Source of the DNA: Symsagittifera roscoffensis
Taxonomy: Eukaryota > Xenacoelomorpha > Acoela > Convolutidae
DNA: 64,000 nt
Assembly: GCF_963678635.1 (NCBI RefSeq)
Contig: NC_087064.1
Coordinates: forward strand, 62,613,548-62,677,547
Direction of reading: 5' to 3'
The position numbers and the translations under genes are program-made. Positions within the stretch are counted from its first letter, which is position 1, and each line of letters starts with the position of its first letter. The notes beneath the pieces were generated by a model, which worked only from the letters and a program-made list of their open reading frames with translations, had not been told where the DNA came from and did not search any database. Positions 47,880 through 57,360 of the stretch are shown one piece after another.

Positions 47880-48765
47880 CCACACCTGGAGGCGAATGAT
47901 GCGATGCATGAGAAGATCATGGAACTTGAACCTCTCTTAGAAGCTTCGGGAGAACGCAACCTTCAGAGCATCGATATCACATATGGAGAATGCCCGTGCC
48001 ATTGCCTGGCACAAACGGTGTGGTACCCGGATCACGCAAACCTCTGCCTAATATGGGATAAATTCGGTCGATCGGATTACCAGATCACAGACAAAATGTG
48101 ACACTCTTGGTGGTGAGCACGATGCTGGTTTTGCGATGGATCGAAGAAAATGTGACGAAATATCGGGAGTCGAAGACACCAACGGCAAAATCAATATACG
48201 CTATAGATTACAGCAGGAGACTTGAGTTGTTTGAGACTGCATGCAAGGTATTCGCCATACCAATGGAAGTCAGACACGTATGGAGCCGCATAAGGTTCTT
48301 TCCGTGGTTTCGAGCGACGTTGACGTCTTGGCTGTACATGGTGACGAAAGATCACCTGAAAAAATATCAAAAGGAATATTGACAGTTCCTGACAGAAATA
48401 GAACCGGAAGCCTGCAAGATACCTCTGCTGATCCATCGAAATGCGATCACGACAGGTTGGAAAAGAGTCGGTAGGGTGTCTAGAGTCAATACCAAAGCAA
48501 GAGAATCGATACTGGAGGAATACTAGGCGAAGAACGTGAGCTTGAGCCTGCACAATTCCTTTTGCTTGAACAGGGAATCGAAAGTGAAAGGTTCACCAAA
48601 TCAGGCAAAGAGGTTGCAAGAGCAGAGGGAGTGGATGCGATCCTTCGAACAATTAAAAGCGTGGGAAGATATCGTAATCAGCTCCTAAGGCAGATGCGCT
48701 GCTAAGGCAGATCACGGTGTCAAACTCATCAGGGCCTAGCACCTCGAAGGCTAGGAATACGAAAT
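47880..48765 (+). pseudogene. unknown C-terminal ORF of the giant element (left arm)
   Basis: Collinear with 51930-51008. Conserved phrases include GECPCHCLAQTVWYPDHAN, FETACKVFAIPMEVRHVW and RFFPWFRATLTSWLYMV. The Cys/His-rich start (ECPCHC) may bind metal. Stops at 48380 and 48524 and a frameshift near 48070 break the frame. I recognise no family. Confidence 0.45.
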
Positions 48766-48779
48766 GAGCAGAGAGCTCA

Positions 48780-49660
48780 ATGTGGGTTTCATGAGTCTTG
48801 AGAGGTAAAAAAAGGGACTCGAGGGTGAACTCGGATGAAATTTGAGTTCACGAAAAAGAAATTTTAATCGAACGAGATATTGTTATTAGTATGCTATAAT
48901 TATTGTATAAATCAAAATGTTGCATGACAATTTCCTGATTGGATAGGACAAAAGAAATTTTAAATCAATAGCTTGCAAAGCATGATTTAAAAATGCAGGT
49001 GTATGCAGATTTTGATTGCTGTTCAGCGATAGTGTGACAAATTTGCATGGTTGTGAATTTTGGGGTGTAGATAAACTTAAGTCTGCTGCAAACTTCTGTA
49101 AATGACCACTGGCACTGTATCTTGAGCTACACTCAGAATTCTGGGGATTCACTGGCAGACGGCAACACGCGATGAGGACATCGGTCTTGAGTCCGCAGAG
49201 TATGTGCCAGTCGGTCATATTTGGAAGTTTGAATTTGAGGAATACGGACAACGTAATTTTGGGGTGAAATAAAATTTTTTAAAAATTCGAATTGAGCCTG
49301 TCATGCTCAATTTTCTCGCGAAAACTGAAAATCTCATAAAAACAAGATCAGAACGACCAAATTATAATCGCGGGAAAGTGGTCAAATTTAGCAGCAGGAA
49401 ATTGCTATTCGCAATTTCCGATACTTAATTTGAAGAGAATAGAGCTGTCTTATTCGTGACAGGAGACAGAACGTAATCGCGAGTTAAAGAACATCGATAT
49501 TCAGTTGGACTAGAGTGAGCCTTCAGTGGAAAGGTAGACAATCGAAGTCTCCCAATGGTCCAGACCAAAAGTTCAATTCTCAAGCTAGAACTTGTTCGAT
49601 TAGAAAGTATTGAATCAAACTTAATTCCCTATTTATTCTCAAGTTGCTTATTAATTTAGT
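48780..49660 (+). other. 3' non-coding tail of left arm
   Basis: 48800-49220 matches, inverted, 50570-50990 (for example aatgttgcatgacaatttcc, and tgaccactggcactgtatct versus its complement). 49225-49655 has no counterpart in the right arm: the match resumes at ctcgagtgtg at 49672. It is a left-arm insertion or a right-arm deletion of about 430 bp. No ORF is supported. Confidence 0.65.
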
Positions 49661-49671
49661 TACCACAAATT

Positions 49672-50525
49672 CTCGAGTGTGCCGATATGTGAGTACTCAT
49701 TTTAGTTTTTTTGAGTGTGTTTTATGATTGTTATGATGAGGTAAGGAGAGTTTTAGGTTGATCCAATTGAAATGAATCAAAGTTCCACTGTCTAATAAAA
49801 AGTAAGCAAACGGACTGTTCCGACCCTGTTTTTAACGGCGTTCGCGTATTTTGGGTATTTTGAGACCTAAGTATGGGGACGTTCTTATTTTCTAGAGTGG
49901 GGGGGGGTATTTTGGAAATGGCCTTTAAGCTGTAACGGGTTTTTAGTCTCATGTCGCAAGTGAACCGAATTGGCTCCGACCGCTCGAGGTAGAAAAAAAA
50001 CAAGAGATAGTGTCTCTGACTCTTGAGCCAATGGTTATAGGGCCTATTTTTCTTTAACCTCATATGTGACTGAAGTAGGCCACTGTTACTTGGTCAAAAT
50101 GCAATTTCGCATTCTAATTTTTTGTAACAGTCGCCTACTTCGGTCACATATGAGGCTTAAGAAAAATAGGCCCTATAACCATTGGCTCAAGAGTCAGGGA
50201 CACTATCTCTTGTGTTTTTCTACCTCAAAACGGTCGGAGCCAATTCGGTTCGCTTGCGACATGAGACTAGAACCCGTTACAGCTTAAAGGCCACTACCAA
50301 AATATCCCCCACTCTAGAAAATAAGAACGTCCCCATACTTAGGTCTCGAGATACCCAAAATACACGAACGCCGTTAAAAAAAAAGATCGGAACAATCCGT
50401 TAAGTTACTTTTTTTAGACAGTGGAACTTTGATTCATTTCAGATGGATCAACCTAAAACTCGCCTTACCTCAACATAACAATCATAAAACACACTCGAGA
50501 AAATTAAGTTAGGTACTTACATAGC
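49672..50525. repeat. core palindrome where the two element copies meet
   Basis: The left arm (about 49672-50090) and right arm (about 50128-50525) are inverted copies with a few percent mismatch. The innermost pairing is ctgttac/gtaacag around a spacer of 37 nt centred near 50109. Shared blocks include ggttgatcca, ggggacgttcttattttcta and ccaatggttatagggccta with its complement. The short frames here are not genes. Confidence 0.85.
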
Positions 50526-51007
50526 AGCACACTCGAGAACTAGAGGTAACGAGAACTAGACTGGCACATACTCCCCGGACTCAAGATCGATGTCCTCATC
50601 GCGTGCTGTCGTCTGTCAGTGAATCCCCAGAAATCCGAGTGTTACTCAAGATACAGTGCCAGTGGTCATTTACAGAAGTTTGCAGCGGACTGAAGTTTAT
50701 CTACACCCCAAAATCCACAACCATGTAAAATTTTCACACTATCGCTAAACAGCAATCAAAATCTGCACACACCTGCATTTGTGGATTTTTCGCTTTTTAA
50801 GCTAATAATTCAAAATTTCTTTTGTCCTATTCAATCAGGAAATTGTCATGCAACATTTTGATTTATAAAATAGATATAGCATATTAATAACAATATCTCA
50901 TTTGTTAAAATTTCTTTTTGGTGAACCCAGATTTCATCCGAGTCCACCCTCGAGCCCCCTTCCCTCTCAAGACTCAAGACTCTAGAATTCCCCACTGAGC
51001 CACCTGC

Positions 51008-51385
51008 TCACCTCGCGTTCTTCGCCTTCGAGGTACCAGACCCAGATGCATTTGACACCGTGATCTGCTTCAATAGTGCCTCTTCGTCATCGGAGCTAAT
51101 CACGATCTCTTCCCAGGCTTTCAGCTGTTCATAGGACCGCATCCATTCCCTTTGCTCCTGCAATCTCTTCGCATGATTGGGCAAACTCTTCACCCTCGAC
51201 TCTCCGTTCAAACAGAAGGAATTGTGCAGACTCAGGCTCACGTTCTTCGCCAAGTCTTCCTCTAGTATCGACTCTCTCGCCTTGGTGTTGTTTCTAGACA
51301 CTCTACCAACTCTTTTCCACCCCGTCGTGATCGCATTTCGGTGGGTCAGCAGAGGTCTCTTAAAGGCTTCCGGTCCTATCTCGGC
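51008..51385 (-). pseudogene. C-terminal piece of last ORF (right arm)
   Basis: 97-codon frame continuing, after a single stop at about 51386, the frame of 51386-52198. It is charged and helical (NNTKARESILEEDLAKN, AKRLQEQREWMRSYEQ) and ends in an acidic patch, SSDDEEALLKQI, and a Ser/Gly-rich tail. The left arm keeps the same sequence at 48400-48765, so the stop was probably not in the ancestor. No family recognised. Confidence 0.45.
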
Positions 51386-52198
51386 CTAGAACTGTCGATA
51401 TTCCTTTTGATATCTCCTCATATGATCCTTCGTTACCATATATAACCAGGATGTCAACGTCGCTCGAAACCAAGGAAAGAACCTTATGCGGCTCCATACG
51501 TGTCTGACTTCCATTGGTATGGCGAATACCTCGCATGCAGTCTCAAACAACTCAAGTCTCCTGCTGTAATCTATCGCGTAAATCGACTCTGCCGTTGGCG
51601 TCTTCGATTCCCGATACTTCGTTACGTTTTCTTCAATCCATGGTAGAGCCAGCATCGTGCTCACCACCAAGATGGTCACCTTCTGCTGATGATCGGGCAG
51701 TCCTAATGACCTGATTTCTTCCACATCCCAGATCAGGTAGAGATTCGCGTGATCCGGATACCACACCGTTTGTGCCAGACAGTGGCATGGGCATTCCCCA
51801 TGTGTGATTTCAATACTCCTAAGGTTGCGCTCTACCGAGGCTTCCAGGAGAGGTTTGAGCTCCATCATCTTCTCGTGTATCGTATCGTTTTCTTCCACAT
51901 TTGGAGCTTCACCCACCGGTTTTCCGATCACGTTTTGCCTCTCGTGGTCACTCGTGTTCTCACTTTCCAAACTCAAGAGCTCTTCCACCCAGATTTCACT
52001 CAAGTCATCCCTCTGCTCTCTCGGCACTGTTCCTCGGATTTTTCTCAACCTGTGTGAGTGATGCGACATCCGAGCCAACCTTACGCAATTGGGCACTGAG
52101 AAGGCTTTGTCTATCAATACCCTCTGGCTGTATACCTCCACCATCGCCATATGCAGTGGGTAGTGGCTGCCGTACAGGTTGGCCATCACTGACCCCAC
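51386..52198 (-). pseudogene. unknown ORF with ECPCHC motif (right arm)
   Basis: A 270-codon frame without an ATG at its beginning; the first codons continue in sense from upstream, so it is probably the distal half of the 52198-53625 protein, separated by a frameshift at about 52200. Features: a basic N-terminal region (SHHSHRLRKIRGTVPREQR), an acidic stretch, GECPCHCLAQTVWYPDHAN, and a conserved aromatic-rich end (RFFPWFRATLTSWLYMV). The function is unknown. Confidence 0.5.
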
Positions 52199-52914
52199 TA
52201 AGGATTCGCATTTAGAGGCAGACCATAGGCTTCGCTCATGGGAAATCCCATTTCCGCTTCAAGTCCAACCTTCCAGCTCTTGATGTGTTTCTGGGTTACC
52301 TGCAGCACCCCGGGCCATGACTCCACACTCAACGCGGTCACCAAGTGGTGTTCTGACTCTAGCCTCTCCAGTGACTGGAGACTGCACATTCTCGAGAAGA
52401 ATCCCAGAGCTGTTGCAAGGTTCACCGTGGTACTCGCGTAGCACTCAGCCACGATCTGTATTTCGCTCTTCTCCCTTTCGGTAATGTCTTCAAACCAGGT
52501 GACTAGATCTTCTTTCTGGAAGGACTGTATCCTGACGCATGACCGTCCATCACAGGTGTGCTTGCCATTTCCACACGTCGAATCAAGACAACTGCCCGGC
52601 TCCATTTTCTTCACCGACCTTAGTCTACTCGTCGTTTCACTTGACCCCTTCACCTGAGGTAGGATCAGTCTGTGCACTATGCTCAATGTCGCCAGATCTT
52701 CGTCCTCCGCTGGTACTAATCTCACTCGCCCCGTGACTTCCTCGATCAGGCTCGCATGGGGATGTGGATACCAGGAGGGCCTCAGCAATTTCCACACCAC
52801 TCCCAGATTCGTGACCAACATGCCATTCCCGTTACCCATCTTCAGTTCGACTCTTTTACTTGAGCGCGGCACACTTATCACCCCTGGTGTCTTCTCAAGA
52901 ATCAAACCTAAGCT

Positions 52915-52950
<36 letters not shown>

Positions 52951-53625
52951 AGTGTCTATCTCCACTATCTTCTCTGTCCAGAACTTTAGTAGCTCCGCCA
53001 CCTCGTAGTTTCTGTGAGCAACTCCGGCTTCCGAGTCCAGGAAAGGGTTGTACGCCATCCCCATCACTCCAGACACATACTGGTACTCTCCCTTCTTATT
53101 GGGTTTCAAGTACTCTCCTGACGAGGCCAAGTTACGGTGCACGTCATGTTTCTCCTCGAACTTCTTGTTGTAGAATCTCCGTATCTCATCTAACTTCCTG
53201 TGGGTCTCTAGAGACTGCCTGGAACCATCCTCCTTTTCTATCCCAGTACTCTGGTACACATTCAAGATGACTGCTGAGATTCTCCTTTCCATTGCTTTGC
53301 TCCCAGTTGCTCTTTGCTGGCATGCTAGGATGGTGCTGTCAGTCATCACCGACATTATCCGCCTCAAGAAACAAGTAGCGTCTCTCCTCCTTGCCAGGCT
53401 CAAGCCTGAGGTATCCCTAGCCACGTGTTGCATCAATGTCTGATATATTTCTAGACCTTTTCCACTCAACTTCAACTTGTCGTGCGAGGTCAGCGTTTCC
53501 AACTCTATCCCCACCAGGCTCCAGGCGAACATCAATTGTCCTGCTGTTCTAACAAAGGGATTTGCCATCAATGGCGACGCCGATGAGGACGTCCTCATCG
53601 CTTCTTCAAAGTAATCCCTCAACAA
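52198..53625 (-). pseudogene. unknown 475-codon ORF with Cys cluster (right arm only)
   Basis: Long open frame with no ATG at its 5' end, so presumably continuous with upstream coding sequence. It is helical in the first 200 residues. A (GA)n tract at 52919-52948 encodes ERERERERER. Near residue 365 there is a Cys cluster, CLDSTCGNGKHTCDGRSC, with Cx4C spacing repeated, which could bind zinc. The left arm lacks this whole region because of a deletion. No family recognised; possible structural or envelope-like role is only a guess and there is no signal peptide at the visible start. Confidence 0.45.
52919..52948. repeat. (CT)15 microsatellite inside an ORF
   Basis: Thirty bases of pure CT on the plus strand, read as alternating Glu-Arg on the coding (minus) strand. 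It keeps frame only because its length is a multiple of three. Confidence 0.95.
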
Positions 53626-53674
53626 AGTCTACCAAGTTCTCCTCAGATGGCTCCCCAATTCCAATTTGTTAATA

Positions 53675-54245
53675 TCAGCCTTCTGCTGGGTAGCCCAGTT
53701 GCGTCGTTTGCGTGACACTCCACTGTCGAGTTTCTTTAGGCAGTCTTCCAATTCCTTCAATGTTTCCGGGCCACCCACCACGGTCGGGAGGTGTTCCTCG
53801 TTTACTATTCTCGAGAGGATCGCTAGTTACTTGCTTCCCAGTGGCCTGATGTTCATTTGAGACCCATTCTTTGCCGACGTCCACTTCCCATGTCTGCCCG
53901 CTCGTCGAACCTCGTTTCATCTTTGTCCTCTGAGGCTTGAAGTCTTCTTCCGTTGTCGAGTTGGTGGGAACCTCCATCTCTCTTTCTACCTCGAGCAGTT
54001 TCCTTGGTTCGTAGCTACTCTTGTAGGCTGCTGTCTTCCATCATGCCAGAACCATGGGGGCCGTCTCTCTCAAGTTTTTCTCCGAGACTGCATCCGCCGA
54101 AGGACTACCCCACCCTTCCACCTCTCTCTTTCTCTTGCGAGACTTCAAGTCGTTCCTTGGGGGCCTTGCCGTTATCATCACTGATTCGACCTCTCTGTCT
54201 CCATCCAACCCTTCCAACTCTTGCCTCTCCCCTGCTCGAGCCTTA
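53675..54245 (-). pseudogene. unknown ORF fragment with NLS-like KSRKRKREVEG (right arm)
   Basis: Collinear with 47524-47871. The frame starts near 54225, keeps KSRKRKREVEG and EKNLRETAPMVLA, is stopped once at about 54040 (TGA where the other arm has Arg), and continues as the 100-codon frame 53977-53675. It then runs toward the 475-codon ORF through a frameshift. It contains a strongly basic patch and otherwise no recognisable domain. Confidence 0.4.
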
Positions 54246-54311
54246 AGGATATTAGTACTTTTAATTATATTACTAGTTTCGACCTTATCCCCCCTTACAC
54301 TTTCAATTATT

Positions 54312-54700
54312 TTATTGACAGTTTTTTTGTTTCAGAGTAGAGCTGTCTTTACATTCGTCTTCTTTGGTCTTCTGTGATGCCTTCCTCAACTCGACCATCT
54401 TGCTCAGCAGTTCTCCTCTAGCCTTCTCCTCCAGACCCGTCCCCATCAGGACAGGCTCTCCGAACTTCACCACTGTGACCCACAGTTCTTCCTTGAAATC
54501 ATCCAGTGTGATCTCGCCATCCACTTCTCGATTGAACTCGCTCAAGAATTTTCACCAAGCGTCTTCATCCAGAGTGCCTAGGAACATGGTCTTGTTTCCC
54601 TCGAAGGTATTCTTCTCCCTTTCTTCTGCGATCAAGAGTATCATTCCCATATTAGAAGTCTCACCCATCAGTGGCAACTCTAGATTTTTACGGGGAGATG
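54312..54700 (-). pseudogene. charged helical ORF fragment (right arm)
   Basis: Collinear with 47079-47440. Phrases such as NMGMILLIAEEREKNTFEG and LSEFNREVDGEITLDDFKEEL are conserved. One TGA (about 54552) interrupts it where the left arm has Arg. No family recognised. Confidence 0.4.
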
Positions 54701-56334
54701 AGGTCAGAGGTGGTGTGGGAGGGTCTGCCCAATTTTCTCCGCTCAGGTCCTTCAACAGTGGTGAATTCCTCCTCTGATGGTTTTGGTTCGGGCGTGTTCC
54801 CCACTTCCATATCTTCCCCTGCCTCGCTGAGAGTCTCATCCAAGCTTTCTTCTCCTGATTCGACTCTTCTCCTCTCAAAGATCCTCCTGAATCGAACTTC
54901 TACAGGGCCGCTTCTTTTATCTCCAGGGGTGCCCACCGACAGGGGTGACGGTGTCGTCGGATCTGGTTTCTTGTATTCTGTCAGAGCCACATACAACGGG
55001 CCTGCTGCATCCAGCTCCTTCTCCTCCTGTCTCATCTCCACCTGCTCCAGTCCGTAAGGTGCCCGGTATCTTCTCGTGGCAAACTTCATCTCGTCCTTTA
55101 GTGCAATGTGTCCTTCTTCCACAATCATCCTGCCATCGATCTCCAAACCCGCCCGCTCAAGCTTTCTCAAGACCTCTCGTATCTCGAATTTTGGGGGCAG
55201 CGAGCCTCTCATCTTCTTCGCTTGGGTCGTCCAGGAGTTTATTTTTATGTCACAGGTGTGAAAATAGACCGCTGCAGTGTAGCCGATGATTAGGGGATCC
55301 CAGCCATCGGTGAATTCCCTCTGCTGCCCTTCCGCCGCTGCTCTCGCGAACAGGGATAGGACCACCAAGGAACTGTTCATTCCCAAGGTCATTCTCCTTA
55401 CCGTTGGGAACTCTGGAATGGTTGTTGGCAGGACTTCTTTCTCCAGTATTGCCTCTAGCTCCCTTTTCACCAACTCGAAGTTCTTCTTCCATGCGGGAAT
55501 TCTCAAGACCTCTTGTCCGCTCGCCGTCAGGGGATTTAGGTTCCAGAACTTGGGGTAAGTTTCGATGGGGCCTTGGCGTTTACCTCCCATCCTACACTGC
55601 AGTTGTCCTCGGAAACTGTAGACCATCAACTCTGGATCCTTCACTTTTCCGAAGAGCACCGTGTTGCTCATTTGTGCCCTCAGCACCTCTTGCTGACACC
55701 AATTGAATGTCGTCCCACCCAGTATACTTATGAGGCTCAAGTGTGTCACGGAGTAGCGATAAGCTGTCACCAGAGGATCTGGAAACGCGTACGTCACGGC
55801 CGGTCCATAAATGCAGGTTACGACCTCTTCCAGCCCCCGGATTAACCCCATGGGGTCCGATCTCATTGCCAGGCACAGGTCTGTCAACAGAGGCATGCCC
55901 CCATTCACTTTCCTCCATTCATCTCTCGACTTTCGTTTCTTCTCCTCACCAGTCAGGTGTCGGTTCTGCATCAGGAGGTACTGCACTAGCAGCGTCTTTA
56001 GCCCTGCAGCACACTTATATGAATAGGTGTCAATGCTCGAGTGGGTTTTTCCCATCGACAGGGGCTCCCCATATTTCTTTAGTCAATGAAATGACACCAG
56101 CTCACCATGGGTCAGGAGCACCAGTGCCAGATACCCGTCAATCCGGAGTGTTTCCACACCCCGACTGAACATGTACACTGGACCCATATTGAATAGGTAA
56201 CTCGGGTAAACCAGGTACAGTGCCAACAACAGGCTGATGGGCATGTTCAGGATTTCTTGTACAAAGGCTCCAAAGATAGTCTCCTTTGCACTAAACATTC
56301 CAGCCATGAACTCCTTTACCCAACAAGGACTCAA
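54688..56334 (-). pseudogene. unknown ORF, hydrophobic N-terminus, acidic C-terminus (right arm)
   Basis: A single reading frame interrupted only by one TGA at about 56083 (the left arm has CGG there). Residues about 25-50 form a hydrophobic segment (MPISLLLALYLVYPSYLFNM) that could be a membrane helix. A middle region of ~300 residues keeps phrases identical to the left arm (FTDGWDPLIIGYTAAVYF). The last 130 residues are acidic and rich in Pro, Ser and Glu. I do not recognise the protein; an envelope or capsid role would be a guess. Confidence 0.5.
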
Positions 56335-56457
56335 GAACTCAAGAATCTCGTGATCCCTTCTCGTCTTCAGCTCACCCTTTGCGTGCTCCCTCCAGAACCC
56401 TCCAATTGTGACCTAGTTGGCAGCTGTTCCCTTTTCTCGGCCACTTCCAGCTGCTCC

Positions 56458-57360
56458 TCAAGAAAATCCCTCCGTAGCGTTTTCCAACCTCTGTGGCAGG
56501 AATGGCCACCTGCCTCTTTCTTGTGTCAGTCGATACACCATCGACTCCAGTTGCTTCTCTGTTGCGGCTACGTTCTTTCTTTCATTGCTCGGTCCTCTGC
56601 ACTTACTGGTGGAGCTTGTGATAGTCAATTCCAGGCTTCGAAACCACAGGCTGGCCGTCAGGTGAGTTATTATTGGATGATCGTCCCCTATAACCGGACT
56701 GAGCTTGAGTTGTCTGGCGGAGTTCAATATCTCCAGCAAGAGGACCTCGTCCAATACCATGAGGATGTCCGCTAACTCGTAGAAGCCCCTCAACGCGTAG
56801 GACACATCCGCCCACGCCTCCGCCAGTTCTGACTTGCGAAGCCTCAAGTTTGTCGGTTCCAACTCCATATTGGGAGCTATCATCAGGATACGCCATCCAT
56901 TCCCCTCGGCTATCAAGATCAAGACCGCATATACAAATTGCAGGGCGGGAGGCATGCTCGCGTACACGGGGGACGTCGTTAACACCACTCTTGTCTTGGA
57001 ATCAAATCGTGAGGTAACGTTCTCCTGCACCTCATTCATCGCTGCAAATAACGTCTGGATAGCTTCCCAGATTCTCTTCGAAGCCGGTTCATCACCCTTG
57101 AGCTGCTCAAGAAACCCCGTCGCATGCAGGTGGTCATTCATTCCCGCAAACAGTAGTAGCTCGGGCTCGCAAGGCATCTCCGATTTTATTGCTACCACCA
57201 AGGTTAACATTTGGTTCAGCTCAGCTCCTGGCAGTGAGTATATCAAAGTCTCCGGCCGGAACAACTTGGTAGACGTTCCCTCGAAGTCCGATCCCGCAAC
57301 GATGACCACCCTCGCAGCAGCTGGATCTGCTCTGTCGTAAACTGCCAAGGTCTTGGCCAA
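56458..57360 (-). pseudogene. second SGNH-like segment (right arm)
   Basis: A 300-codon frame that in the left arm is in frame with the SGNH ORF upstream; here a frameshift near 57350 separates them. Residues 19-80 show VIVAGSDFEG, LPGAEL and FAGMNDHLHA, echoing SGNH blocks I, II and III. These are followed by TRVVLTTSPVYASMPPAL and a helical region. The nucleophile context is GSD rather than GDS and no DxxH block is clear. Probably a diverged tandem copy of the fold, possibly inactive. Confidence 0.45.

Larger units (their letters stand above)
38793..50109 (+). mobile_element. giant Ty3-like retroelement, left arm, 5'-truncated
   Basis: Gene order on the plus strand is integrase, macro-like domain, SGNH hydrolase ORF, second SGNH-like segment, hydrophobic/unknown ORFs, a 1.3-kb non-coding tail, then the palindrome centre. 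It lacks protease, reverse transcriptase and everything upstream of the zinc-binding domain. Composition is markedly less AT-rich than the sequence to its left. It is collinear with the right arm (50128-64000, minus strand) but carries its own stops and frameshifts, and a deletion of about 2 kb near 47860. Confidence 0.8.

Noticed and set aside
53666-53860. Plus-strand frames throughout 51-59 kb
   Set aside because: All lie opposite the minus-strand element ORFs and show no homology between arms in their own frame.
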